Positions 41,544 through 52,093 of a stretch of 64,000 bases of DNA are shown here, piece by piece. Every line of letters starts with the position of its first letter. Within the stretch, counting starts at the first letter, position 1. The notes beneath the pieces were generated by a model. The model was not told the origin of the DNA. It searched no databases and worked only from the letters and a program-made list of their open reading frames with translations. Position numbers and translations under genes: made by a program. This DNA is from Diphasiastrum complanatum (lineage: Eukaryota > Streptophyta > Lycopodiopsida > Lycopodiales > Lycopodiaceae). Where the stretch lies: contig CM055105.1 in the NCBI GenBank assembly GCA_029204225.1, positions 51,041,680-51,105,679 of the forward strand. The letters are read 5' to 3'.

Positions 41544-42541
41544 TGTTTTTGGGGACTTTTTAATCCTGCATTCTATGTCATTATTTGTTTTACTATCCGA
41601 GCCTTGATCCATGAGATCTGACAAAGTCTCATCTGATAAATCCTTGCAAACAAATAAAGTTGGTGTCCTATAGACACTAGCACTCGAGAAAAAATTAACA
41701 GATATATGCAATGAGATAAACCAACTTAGGTGAACAATTTTTGAACCTGTGCTTATCTTTATAGCATTTCTAATATCAATGAGTAGCTTGCATCTCAAGG
41801 ATTCAGAAACAATGCTGTTCGGAGTAGGCCACTCATCACTTTGAAAACTAGGCAATGGAATTGCTTTGAGCTTGTCAAAATCTCCATCTATTTGTGGCGT
41901 ATATAAAGATTCATAAAAATAGATACCACAATCTGCAAGTTCCTTTGGACTTCTTCCTCTGTATTGCAGCTTTCCAACATAAGAGTGAATCACGTCTAAT
42001 ATTCTTGCAAGTGATTGTGCGAGCTCCCATTCACTTATGCATAATGGATATAAATCTGAAAGAAAAAAACAATGTTGAAACATTTACATCATAATCTGAA
42101 GAGCATCAATAAAGGAAATCACCTATGATTGCTGTAGAGTGCATATGTTTTGATATACTTACAATTACATTTTTGATGATCATGAGGATTGATGTCATGT
42201 ACTTTGATTTCTAAATGCATATATACATGTTGCACTAAGACTTCTGATATCGATTGACCTCCCGGGGTAGTCTTAAACTCCAAAATTTTTGTCTTCCAAT
42301 AAGATTTGTAAGTCATTTTTGGTCTTTTCTTTTGTCGAAAATTGCCCTTTGATGATGTATGCAGCAATATCCATGAGTTCTTCGTATATTTTGTTGGCTT
42401 CCGATTATCAGCTTCATCTTTCTCATTGTAAAGAATCACAGAATCAATTGTAGATCTGGGTCTCCTTGCCATTGCTATTTTCAAAGCTTGGGCGCCAAAA
42501 ATCTCTCTGATATGATAGCTAATTTCAATTTTTCGTATCAC
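41535..42541 (-). CDS. Unknown two-exon cluster protein
   Basis: Minus strand. Exon 1 (42,541-42,163) starts MIRKIEISYHIREIFGAQAL and contains a basic stretch (RQKKRPKMTYKSYWKTK) and an HHQ/HDHQKCN end. A GT-AG intron of 107 bp (42,056-42,162, phase 1) leads to exon 2 (42,055-41,535): YPLCISEWELAQSLARIL, GKLQYRGRSPKELADCGIYF and a polar C-terminus. Together it has about 300 codons and no internal stop. A further small intron inside exon 2, near the repeated STGSK...FFSSASV region, is possible. No family recognised. It converges on the histone-protease gene, with the two ends meeting at 41,535-41,543. Confidence 0.5.
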
Positions 42542-42854
42542 ATTTAATCTAATGTGAATGCCAACATAGTCACAGTTTCTGCGTATACCAAAAATATGTA
42601 ACTATACATACTATATTTCTATAACTATAACTAGTATAGTTAGAAAATTTCATTATACTTACTAGCATAGTCAAGTAAATTTAACTTGAGGTATTGACGT
42701 CGGGCAGATTAGCACGTGTCGGGCAAGAAGAAGAAACCAATGGGATACGTCCATGCTGTCCGAACACAAATTTCAAAGTTTTCTATATTGCATTTTTATT
42801 TTTTAGTTAATTTGAACACATTACGTAGATTTCAAATCTATGCATTTTGATTGG
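42542..42854. other. AT-rich spacer at the right edge of the cluster
   Basis: No gene seen. Contains AT-rich short inverted motifs (ACTAGTATAGTTAG and TACTTACTAGCATAGT, near 42,630-42,675) and an AGCACGTGTCGGGC block at 42,711. No terminal repeat matching the left edge was found. Confidence 0.4.
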
Positions 42855-43730
42855 GCTTGGTGACAGTTGAAACTAAAGAAAAAAAAATAACAGTATCTTT
42901 ACAAAGGGTCTTTTTGATATTGAGAACTTCTCTAATGTGAAGTAAGAACCTAATCCATACAGCTTCTTTTGAAGCTTGGCATGTTTTGATGTACTATGCC
43001 TCTGTCAAAGAAAGCACAACTGATTTCTGCTTCCTTGAGTTCCACGAAATCGGTCCCCCTGTCAGATAGAAACAGAACTCGGAAGTAGATTTTTTGGTAG
43101 AGACTGTTCCTCCCCAATCTGAGTCGAAGTATCCTCGCAAGATGAGTGGGTTGATAGCATTTCCATCATAACATAAAATGTGATCAAAACTTCCCTAAAT
43201 ATATCTCATCACTCTCTTTAATGCTTTCCAATGAGAGGACCTAGGATTAGACATGAATTGACTTAATGTGTTAACAACGTATGCTAAATCTAGGCCTGGT
43301 GATGGTCGAAACTAAAAATAAAAAATAAAAGTATCTTTACAAAGGGTCTTTTTGATATTGAGTACTCCTCTAATGTGAAGTAAGAACCTAATCCATACAG
43401 CTTCTTTTGAAGCTTGGCATGTTTTGATGTACTATGTCTTTGTCGAAGAAAGCACAACTGATTTCTGCTTCCTTGAGTTCCACGAAATCGGTCCCCCTGC
43501 CACATAGAAACAGAACTCAGAGGTAGATTGTTTGGTAGAGATTGTTCCTCCCCAATCTGAGTCGGAGTATCCTCGCAAGACGAGTGGGTTGATAGCATTT
43601 CCATCATAACATAAAATGTGATCTAAACTTCCCTAAATATATCTCATCACTCTCTTTAATGATTTCCAATGAGAGGACCTAGGATTAGACATGAATTGAC
43701 TTAATGTGTTAACAGTGTATGCTAAATCTG
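42855..43730. repeat. 438-bp tandem duplication inside a copia relic
   Basis: GTATCTTTACAAAGGGTC begins at 42,893 and at 43,331, and the copies stay alignable for about 438 bp with few differences. The unit contains copia RNase H sequence in minus orientation, so a segment of a dead element was duplicated after insertion. Confidence 0.85.
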
Positions 43731-43960
43731 GTCTAGTACACAACATTGCATACATCAAAGATCCTATTAGTGAATGATAAGGGTACTTCGCTATGTCGAG
43801 TACTTCACTATCAGAATCAGCACAAGTAGGTTTAGTCAATACTATACTTGATCAGACATATGAAATTTCTCTAAAATGTCTTTTAGATATGTCTGCTGGC
43901 TAAGATAGATCTTCTTTTGAAGTCTATTTCTAGTAATCTTATGCCAAATTCATCGACACA
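42880..43960 (-). pseudogene. Copia RT/RNase H relic, partly duplicated
   Basis: Minus strand. From about 43,960 a piece of late RT is followed by a clear block at 43,839-43,633 (AKYPYHSLIGSLMYAMLCTR, PDLAYTVNTLSQFMSNP, SSHWKSLKRVMRYI) and RNase H (GYSDSDWGGT, AGGPISWNSRKQKSVVLSS). The RNase H part appears again in the upstream tandem copy. Stops and frame breaks are frequent. It belongs to a different copia lineage from A-J (SPMYAMLCTRPD-type). Confidence 0.8.
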
Positions 43961-43989
43961 AGTGTCGACAAGTGAAGAAATAAAGATGG

Positions 43990-44740
43990 CATTCTGCTAG
44001 AGGCAATCAATTGTAAAGAATTGGCAGCTGCATGTGCCTATATCACTAAGTATACACATAGAAGAAGGGCAAACTTAATGAGGATTTCTCTGCAAATATT
44101 TTCCATGCTGGGTGAATCATACGAGGGCCAACATAATATGTACAATTGGGCCGACATCATCTCTAGAAGATAAGCGGATTGAAGAAAAGAGCCCGATCAC
44201 AACTTTGGACTACATATTTTTTTATATAGCCGAGAGTTAGAGCCCCTTGAACTTAAAGACTATGTTGACCCCTGGGATGCTGCTACTATTGCTGCTGCTA
44301 GCCGAAGATACAGAGTTGTCATAGCCTCTCCGTCGGGTACACCTTTACAACAAGCCTCTGCTACATCACAGGAACTGAGGACAAAGAAACGTGAAGGGAG
44401 GTCTCCACAAACATCTAGTCCTATTGACACCACACAAGCGGCAAAGAAACATGAAGGAAGGTCACCAGAAGCAAACCAGCTTATGAATCAGAGACAAAAT
44501 CAGACAGCCCACAACCATCAAAGACAACAAATTTGGTATCTAAAAAGAAAATACGCATGGCTGGTTACAAAGATGTGCACTCTAGCAGTAGTGAAGACAA
44601 TGATGATGAAGAGGAAGGCAGATTGCAAACAAGACGAGCCAGGTCCATAAGGACATCACCTGCCACCTCCTCACAATAGCTACAGCTAATGGATACTCAG
44701 CAGACACAATCACCACAAGTGCAATCGCCTCCCCAAGTGA
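43990..44740 (+). pseudogene. Unassigned coding-like stretch
   Basis: Plus-strand frames give readable blocks such as ANLMRISLQIFSMLGE, YEGQHNMYNWADIISRR and later DYVDPWDAATIAAASRR, followed by a Lys/Ser/Gln-rich region with a repeated KK.EGRSP motif (near 44,390 and 44,450). Stops and frame changes intervene. I do not recognise it. It might be a transposon ORF of the plant-mobile-domain sort. It is joined at about 44,750 to the protease of element F. Confidence 0.3.
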
Positions 44741-44751
44741 AGGTGACAAAG

Positions 44752-46790
44752 ATTCATGGTGGATTGATAGTGGAGCTAGTTCACACATGACTAGTCACAA
44801 GAAGTTCTTTATTTCTTTGGTCACTTATGATGGAGCCAAGAAAGCAATTTACATGGCCAATGGTGGTGAGTATGCGATTGAAGGTATTGGTTCAATTCCT
44901 ATTTGTCTTTCTACTAATAAGAAAGCAAGACTTGATGGTGTTCTTTACATTTCTTCACTTTCAAAGAATTTTCCAAGTGTTGCTCAAATGATAGAGAAAA
45001 GATGCATGATAAAGTTTGGTGGTGATGCTTGTTTCATTACAAAGGAAGAAATCTTGGTTGCTAGGGACAATAGACAAGGTAGACTTTTCAAGCTTGATGC
45101 TTTTGTTATGGCTAGCAAAAAGGATGGAATGGAAAAGGAGATTGGTCTCAGCTTTTCAAAGTTCTCTTTTAGCATCAATAAGATTGGTGGATCTTATGCA
45201 AAGTCTAAAAAGCTTTCTTATGCTAGATCTAGATCAAGATCTAATATGCTTCTGGAGATGTTCATCTTTTTTCTAACTTGGCTAGTCTTGAGGATAATGA
45301 TGGTGTTTCAATGGTTCTTCATGGCAAGTGCAAGCATACAAGAGGTAAGGAAAGAGCTAACTTCCTCAATGGAGGTGGTGAAGGTTATTTCTTGAAAAAG
45401 GTTGTTGCTAATGATTTCTTTGATCATATGGAAAAAGATGTTGCTAGGTGCATTCATGAAGGATATGGTTCTTCTACATTCTTTTGTGATGAGTCCAAGA
45501 AAGTCATTGCTGCAGCAAGTGGAGTCACATGTCTTCATAAAGAGAGTAGATCAAATGTTTCTATCAAGAGACTTGGTGAGGGAGATAGTCACAAGTCAAG
45601 AAGAAGAGAAGTATGTGAAGAGTTCAAAGTAGGATGTACTTTGAATGATGTCATTGTGAATGATAGTGAGGAAGAATCATTATCATATGAGTCATTACCT
45701 AAAACATTGAGTAGAAGTTTTTGTTTGAAAAAAAAGAGTACATCCTTATGTTGAAGGTACTAATTATTTTTTTCATGGCTTCTAATGTTTTGAGGTTTCT
45801 ACTTCTTAGGATGCAATCATTAAGAAAGAGTCTTATGAAGGAAAGAGCAATGGAAGATTGGTTCTTGGGAAGATCCAAGGCATGGATCTCACGTCTCTTC
45901 ATCAACTCAAAGGATTCTATGATTATGAATTGATCACTCATGATCGAGATGGCAAAAGGTTGGTTGGAGAAGGCTACATGGAGCAAATCGAGAGGCAATT
46001 TCGTCAAGGCAAGGGATATCTCATTGGTGAGCTTATTGAGATTTTTATGGACTCAGGAAGGCTGAATTTATTAGGTTTGATACTCATCTTCACCTACTCT
46101 ATTTCATGTTGGATGGAAAGTTTGGAATCTATCTTTTGATTTATGATGGTGCCATTGGTGGCATTGTTTTTACTAACCTTTGTGAAAGATCGAAATCAAG
46201 CATTGATGAGATCTTGTTGGATCTAGATCATATGTTTGCGAGGGAGTATTTCTAGAGGTTCAGGTCTAAAGATATTCATATCTTTGATATCTTTGATGTT
46301 CAAGAGAAAGGTAAGCAAGTGGAAGCGACTCACTTTGCTTTACTCAAATGTTTTGGAGAAACTTCTTGTGTAGATGATGTTATGCAAGTAGATGGATGTC
46401 TGCATGATTTTCTAGCAAGTAATGGATTTGAAAAAAAAAGTTTTTTCAATGACTTTGATGGTCAAGAGGAAGATCAAGAGGTTGGTCTCAAAGGGCTTCA
46501 ATAATACAAAAGGAAAGGTGGCAATTTGGAACCAGTCAAGAACATCAAAGGAAGGTTATTTGGCAAAGATGTTTTGGATCTATTTTTGCAGGAGTTTTCA
46601 TACTCAAGTAAGGTTAAAGGAGCAGCAGGGAAGTGTTGTTCAAGTTTACTTTACTTGTTCTATCTCTTGTTTGAGGAATTTCATGTGGATGTGTGCAAAT
46701 TGTCAAGATATGGACAAATTAGCTACATTGTCTTGCAATTGAGGAATCATAAGTGGATACTTAGTGGACATTGGAAAATTATATAGGAAT
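44752..46790 (+). pseudogene. Copia derivative F with non-copia cargo
   Basis: Begins in copia protease (SWWIDSGASSHMTSHKKFF, near 44,756), continues through IGSIPICLSTNKKARLDGV, the DACFITKE/GRLFKLDAF region and the pre-integrase SYARSRSRSN block. Near 45,250 it leaves copia sequence. The following ~1.5 kb is coding-like in shifting frames but matches no copia domain: ANDFFDHMEKDVARCIHEGY, CEEFKVGCTLNDVIVNDSEE, MDLTSLHQLKGFYDYELI, RQFRQGKGYLIGELIEIF, KYGIYLLIYDGAIGG-like and HFALLKCFGETSCVDDVM. Integrase core, RT and RNase H are absent. I read it as a non-autonomous copia element with captured or replaced internal sequence. Frameshifts are many and no LTR was located. Confidence 0.55.
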
Positions 46791-47589
46791 ATGATAATTC
46801 TTAAGATAGTGAGTAATTCTTGATCAATTGGAAAAGTTAAGGATTTAGATCTGTTATTTGAACTCTAAATTTCTTAACTTTTGTACATACTTGAGATTGT
46901 GTGGATCTCACAAGCATGTTCAATAAGTAATTTATGAGGACTTTGCTTATTTTAGAAGATGAAATTCTACTATAGATTGTAGTTAATGAATGCTTGTGTA
47001 TAGTGTTCAGCCTAATCTTCGGTTAATTAGGGGATAGACATATTTATCAAGATTGAAGTCTTGCATATGTTTCTGGGAATAAGAGTGATTAGCTCAAGAG
47101 AGTATCTGGGATACTCATGACTAGGTTAAAGTCATTTTTATCTGGATGGATCTCCTAAGAGATTTTGGTGGGATGAGTTTTTGTACCTTAGTTTCTGAAA
47201 AATTTCTAAGTGTTTTTGTACCAAGAAGCATTTATGACAGGTCTACAAGAAATTGTGGATAGTCTTGGACTATAATTGTTTGGATCTTCAACTTTTGAAC
47301 ATTGATTTCCAATGAAAGGTGACTTTTTACCTAGAGATTTATGTAAATTGAGGTTACATGAAGGTGATGTTACTAGATTGGAGAGAATTAGGCCCAATAG
47401 AAAAATTTATCTCTTAGAGTACTTCTAAAGGTCGATATAGTACTTCAGTACAGAGATATATAATTTGAGAATTATTCCATCTCTAAGTACTTATTTGATG
47501 TTGAAGTTAGACTAAGGATTGATTTTCAAGGTAAAAGTAAAAATTAATAATTGATTTGTTAGCTTTTGAAATTAGTCTTCAGGTTTAAT
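46791..47589. other. Probable degraded gypsy internal sequence
   Basis: Plus-strand fragments in 47,160-47,580 (for example LHEGDVTRLERI) are in the right place for the integrase C-terminus of the gypsy element ending at 47,878, but are too degraded to assign firmly. 46,791-47,160 shows nothing recognisable. Confidence 0.35.
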
Positions 47590-47878
47590 TGACTGCTCAT
47601 CCTGTGTATCATGTAAATTTAGTTTATATGATGATGACAGTTAGATGTATTGAAGATTTTGACCATTTGGAGGACTTATCGCTCAATGTACCTTTAGACC
47701 TTGAAAGAGTACTCAAAATCAGAGATAAACAATTAAGAAATTGTTCCATCTTTGAGTATTTGCTTAGGTTGGTTGGTCAAATTGAGAATAATGATTCATG
47801 GAAAAGAGTTAAAAGCATACATATTGGATCTTCCCTAATTACTCGTTCTGAGGACAGAACTAGTTTAAGGGAGAAAGA
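47590..47878 (+). pseudogene. Chromodomain-type Ty3/gypsy pol C-terminus
   Basis: The plus strand encodes AHPVYHVNLVYM (compare the HPVFHVSLLK motif at the end of gypsy integrase) and then PLDLERVLKIRDKQLRN and SIFEYLLRLVGQIENNDSW. The latter matches the pattern of the chromodomain-like tail (EYLVKWKG...W), with WKG replaced by LVG. Together with the adjacent LTR this identifies a chromovirus-type element. Only the last ~95 codons are clear. The chromodomain would target integration to heterochromatin. Confidence 0.75.
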
Positions 47879-47879
47879 A

Positions 47880-48359
47880 TGTTACGTCCATGTCCAGTAT
47901 GTGGGATTCGGAGTAATTCCTAACATGAATAGTCGGTCACTCTAGTGTATATGGTTAATGGTTATGCCTCGTCATTCTGGGCTTGGCCTGTATAGATAAT
48001 TAATAATCATATGAGGGCCCAGACCTATAATTGGACATAGGAGCACTTGCATGCTGTCTGCTGACTGCTATAATGTAAGAATAGAGGGTCAATAGCTTAA
48101 TATAGGCTACATGACAAACCTAAGAAAAATATTCTCTCTTTGGAGAGAGAATACTTACCATGGAAACTCGCCCATCTCCCTATTGGAATTTCAGCCAGGT
48201 TTTCCCTCCTCTCTTGCATTCATTCACCATGGCATGGGCGTAAATTGGTTAGGATATTGACTAGCCATTTCTTGTTAATTGGGTGGTTTTGCTCCACAAG
48301 TGTCCTTTTGGTTGTTTTGCAACAGGATCTAGTCCGATCTTTTTAAAGCGATTCTTACA
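47880..48359 (+). repeat. 3' LTR of the chromodomain gypsy element
   Basis: 480 bp, starts TGTTACGTCC right after the purine-rich AAGGGAGAAAGAA and ends ATTCTTACA. TG...CA ends and polypurine tract fit. The 5' partner is outside the window or lost. Confidence 0.7.
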
Positions 48360-48654
48360 AAAAAAATCACAAACAAATGAATATTTCAAATTCTACATGC
48401 AATTGTCTAAAACTTGATATGCAATCTTGTAGCCACCACTTAGGCTTTTCCAATTCTCTAAAAATTGGCCAAGTCCAATATGTAATGTGTGAAATTGGAA
48501 TTGATCAAGTACATAAACCTAATTTGAGTTTTGATCTACAAAAGATCCAATCTACATATGCAAGAAACTCGATTTTGGTGTAGAATCCAATCTAGCATGC
48601 TCTAGCATTGATATTTTCCCAAATAGATGTGATTGCTTCCTTCATAACCTACAC
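48360..48654 (-). other. Leader fragment of a minus-strand copia element
   Basis: Non-coding sequence between the gypsy LTR and a copia PBS; leader of the element whose LTR is at 48,669-49,319. Its coding part is absent, cut off at about 48,360. Confidence 0.6.
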
Positions 48655-48668
48655 AAGCTCTGATACCA
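48655..48668 (-). other. Copia primer binding site
   Basis: Minus-strand TGGTATCAGAGCTT abutting the LTR. Confidence 0.85.
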
Positions 48669-49319
48669 TGTGAAGAATTTCAGATCAATTAAGATCCAAA
48701 TCCATAAAATGATCTTGGATTTAGAAAGACAACAAATCGTCAATCTTGCCAATGTAGAAAAACCAACATCTACACTATGAATGAGATGCAAAATCTAATA
48801 GATCTTGATCAAACATCAATCAAAACATGAACTGAAGTTTTTGTCCATACAAAAAAAATAAGCTACTGTATTTCACATGTGTGGATCTGAAAATAGCATT
48901 TAATGAGCATTCTACACACAAAATTGCAAGATATCACAAATATAGTGCACCAATGGATAGTAGAATCCAAGAGAACCATGTATAAGCATGAATGAGATAA
49001 GAGAGAGAATATGTCTTCCCTACCCATGAGTTAAATCCTTTTATAACAGGTCCAAACCTAAATTCAAACTTTGGTTTCCCTCCATAATGAAAATCAACTA
49101 TTTTTAGATTTAATGTATCTACTACTCAAATTTCATCTCTCTAAAATTCGTGTTCTATAGTTGTCCACACTTTTCAAAAGTCTTTATTCAAAAGCTTTTA
49201 GGCTAATCTAACTTTGAAAAGTCAAACTCTAAGTCTAATATGAAAATTGGCCTCAATTGTGTATTTGGCAATTTATGAAACTATGACCAATCTTGGCTAA
49301 ACTAGTTGAAATCTTCACA
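48669..49319 (-). repeat. Copia LTR, minus orientation
   Basis: 651 bp, minus strand, TGTGAAGATTTC ... AATTCTTCACA, with the PBS beside its 3' end. It is a distinct LTR family from A, C, E and H, with a CACATGTGTG motif near 48,874. Confidence 0.8.
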
Positions 49320-49419
49320 ATAGATATACAAGTAAGTTATTTGAAAAATGCAATGTCAGCTTTTTCGCATTTTTCGCCTATCAAGAATCTTGTGTAAAAT
49401 CACAGTGTCGCATTTTTCA

Positions 49420-50086
49420 TGTGAAAAATAGCCTATTTTGGCAAATCTAGCCATGTAGAACTTTGTAAATATTGTGTATAATTGGGTTCCACACATGGAA
49501 GGTCAAGATGCCACATGGCAACATACTCCTAATGTAGGTTAGGTCAAGTCAAGAGAGTTGGTCATGTCTATTTGGTGACTTTATAGGGCCTACACCTAAG
49601 TTTAAGGTGAAAATTTGACCAACTAGCTACCTACCAAGCATAACTCTAGGATCTAGGCTAGGGTTTCATTTTAGGGCAAGAAGAGTGAGTTAACTTCCTT
49701 ATTACATGCTGAAAATCCACCTAACTTCAAGAAGGAAGTCGAATTTGCTATGTATTCCAAGCTCCCATAGTGAGAAGATAGAATATTTTTGGAGCTCATT
49801 GGCAATCTCAAGCTAGTTCACTATGTACATTGAGTTTTTGTGATCCAAATGAAACCAAATCAATTTCTACTTGTTTCTCATACTACAGCCTATAGTACAC
49901 ACATGTGGGCTTGTATCTCAATGTTGATCAATGCTTTTGATTGTTAATGCGTGTTATTTGTCAAATTGCCAATCTAGATCAACTTTTTTGTGTCTAGTTT
50001 TTTGATAGATTGTTAAGCAAGCATCCAATCACTCTTGTGGATCTTTTGTAGATCCATTTATGGTCCTAAAGTACAGTACTTTCACA
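49420..50086 (+). repeat. 5' LTR of element E
   Basis: 667 bp, TGTGAAAAATAGCC ... TACTTTCACA. Same family as 19,394-20,083, 34,377-34,954 and 53,292-53,735. Confidence 0.9.
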
Positions 50087-50099
50087 TGGTATCAGAGCC
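50087..50099 (+). other. Primer binding site of element E
   Basis: TGGTATCAGAGCC directly after the LTR. Confidence 0.95.
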
Positions 50100-50521
50100 A
50101 AGTACAAGAGCATAAGCCATTGATCTAATGCAAATCTATTTCTAGCAAGTTTTGTTGCTAAAAACTAGTATTGAGAGGGCAAGCTAGAATCTTGATTTTG
50201 GTGAGAAGGTTTGATCCCAAACTTGGTAGGGGTCCAAATATGTACTGTCCACATGTGTGGACACCTCTGAACCTGCATTTAATGCATGGTATTCTTTTGA
50301 TCCAAAGAAATTCAATTTGTTTTTTTTTATGTAATTTTTGGTGGAAATCTTAAGATAAGCTACCAAAATTGAATGCCATTGATTAGGTTTGACATAGGGT
50401 CATAAGATTAAATTAACCTAGGCTGAAATCAGGTCCTCTAAACTTGTTTTACAGGTCTTGAAAGTACATCAAAAAGTGTGAGTGATATTTAGTCATGTTA
50501 TTGTCCAAAAATAGCCAAAAT

Positions 50522-50870
50522 TGGCAAGATTTGATTGTAAGTAGATTTCACATCATCTTATCTTCATTCCAACTTTGTGAGGGAGTGCTAGAACTGAAAT
50601 TATAAGTCCATTTGTTATATTATAAATCTAATTTGAGTGAAATACTACAAGAGAGAGACCTTAGTGAGTTTCTAGAGACAATCGAATCCATTTCTTGGCA
50701 AGATTTGTTTAAAAGTGGTTTTCACTTCATCTTATCTTCATTCCAGCTTTGTGAGGGAGTGATAGAACTGTGATTATAAGTCCATTTGTTGGATTAGAAA
50801 TCAAATTTGAGTGAAACACTACAAGTGTGAGACTTTGTGAGTTTCAAGTCAATCAAATCTATTTCTTGTT
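50522..50870 (+). repeat. 174-bp tandem duplication in the leader of E
   Basis: CTTATCTTCATTCC occurs at 50,557 and 50,731. The surrounding ~174 bp are duplicated with moderate divergence (TTTGTGAGGGAGTG, AAGTCCATTTGTT, GAGTGAAA.ACTACAAG shared), ending just before the gag start. Confidence 0.85.
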
Positions 50871-50889
50871 TGTAGAAGTCACTAGTAAG

Positions 50890-52066
50890 ATGGGATCTGC
50901 TGGAGCATACCTTCTAGAAGCTAGTGAGAGACTGAATTTTACAAATTATGCTATTTGGAAAGTTAGGATGGAGTCACTTTTGGTGCTCCAAGACCTTTAT
51001 GAGTTTCTGATTGAGGATGAAGATGAACCTCTAGGTGCATAAGAATTAGTGAGATACAAAAACAGATCTAGGCTAGCACTTCATTGTGTAAAAATAAATG
51101 TAAGCAATGATCTTTTGAGAGAAGTATCATCATGTAAAAGTGTAAAGAGGCTTTAAATTCAATCTATGAATAGTAACACTTCAAGAGTACTCATGCTTAG
51201 AGATCAAATTTTGCAAAGCATGAGGAGAAGTGAGAGAGTGCATGTCAAGATTATGTACTTAGAATCAAGTCTCTAAATAAAGAGTTGGCTTCCATTGGAG
51301 AGAAGATTCATGATGGAGAGCTTGTACAAATTGTTCTTAATGGTCTAGGAGATGACTTTGCAAATTTGGTCCAAATTTTTGCCATCCAAGACACTTTGCC
51401 AACTATAGAAAAACTTCACATTGTATTAGTGACTGAAGAGTGTAGGATGCTCCACACCAAGGCAGGAATGAGTTCATTGTCTTTGCAGGATGGAGATGAC
51501 AAAGCCAATTTCTCATTCAAGGGCAAAAAGAAGACCAATGGAACAAAGATGAGGATGCTGCATCAAGCTCAAAGGATGAGTCAAAGCAAAAATGCTTCTT
51601 TTGTGGAAAGAAGGGGCATTATGCATCCGAATGCTACAAGAGGCTAAGAGCAAAAGAGGAGGACAAACAAGGGAACCTTGCATATGAAGAGTATGGAGAT
51701 GAGGAGATCTCATCTTTGATGGCATCTACATCCACTCCAACAAGCAAAAGCAACTCAAAGGACACTTGGTGGATTGATAGTGGGGCTAGCTTCCACATCA
51801 CTTTCCAAAAGGACACATTCTCAACCTTACACGCTTTCAATGGTGCTAATAAATTTGTTTCTTTAGCAAATGATCAAGAATGTAAGATAGATGGTATTGG
51901 TACCATCTCATTAAGTCTAGGATCTAGCAAAAATATGGATATAGACAATGTCCTTTTTGTAACATCAATTACCAAGAGTTTGCTTAGTGTTGGACAACTA
52001 ATGGATGATGGTTTAGATGTTCACTTCAAGCATGGAGTTTGTTCCATCATGAAGAATGATATTTGA
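50890..52066 (+). pseudogene. Copia gag and protease of element E
   Basis: Gag starts at ATG 50,890 (MGSAGAYLLEASERLNFTN, then YAIWKVRMESLLVLQ). A stop at about 51,040 and frameshifts near 51,150-51,280 interrupt it; it resumes with DGELVQIVLNGLGDDFANLV. A further frameshift leads to zinc knuckle CFFCGKKGHYASECYK (near 51,600), complete in CX2CX4HX4C, and protease TWWIDSGASFHITF (near 51,770; the usual SSH is SFH), IGTISLSLGS and LLSVGQLMDDGLDVHF. A TGA at 52,064 ends the frame. Confidence 0.8.
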
Positions 52067-52093
52067 ATAGCAAATGGTGTTAAACAAGGTATT

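Noticed and set aside
34956-42854. Terminal inverted repeats of the cluster
   Set aside because: I compared both edges by eye and found no matching ends or target duplication; the borders remain undefined.
47880-49319. Gypsy LTR and following copia LTR as one composite element
   Set aside because: Strands differ, LTR sequences are unrelated, and each has its own polypurine tract or PBS.
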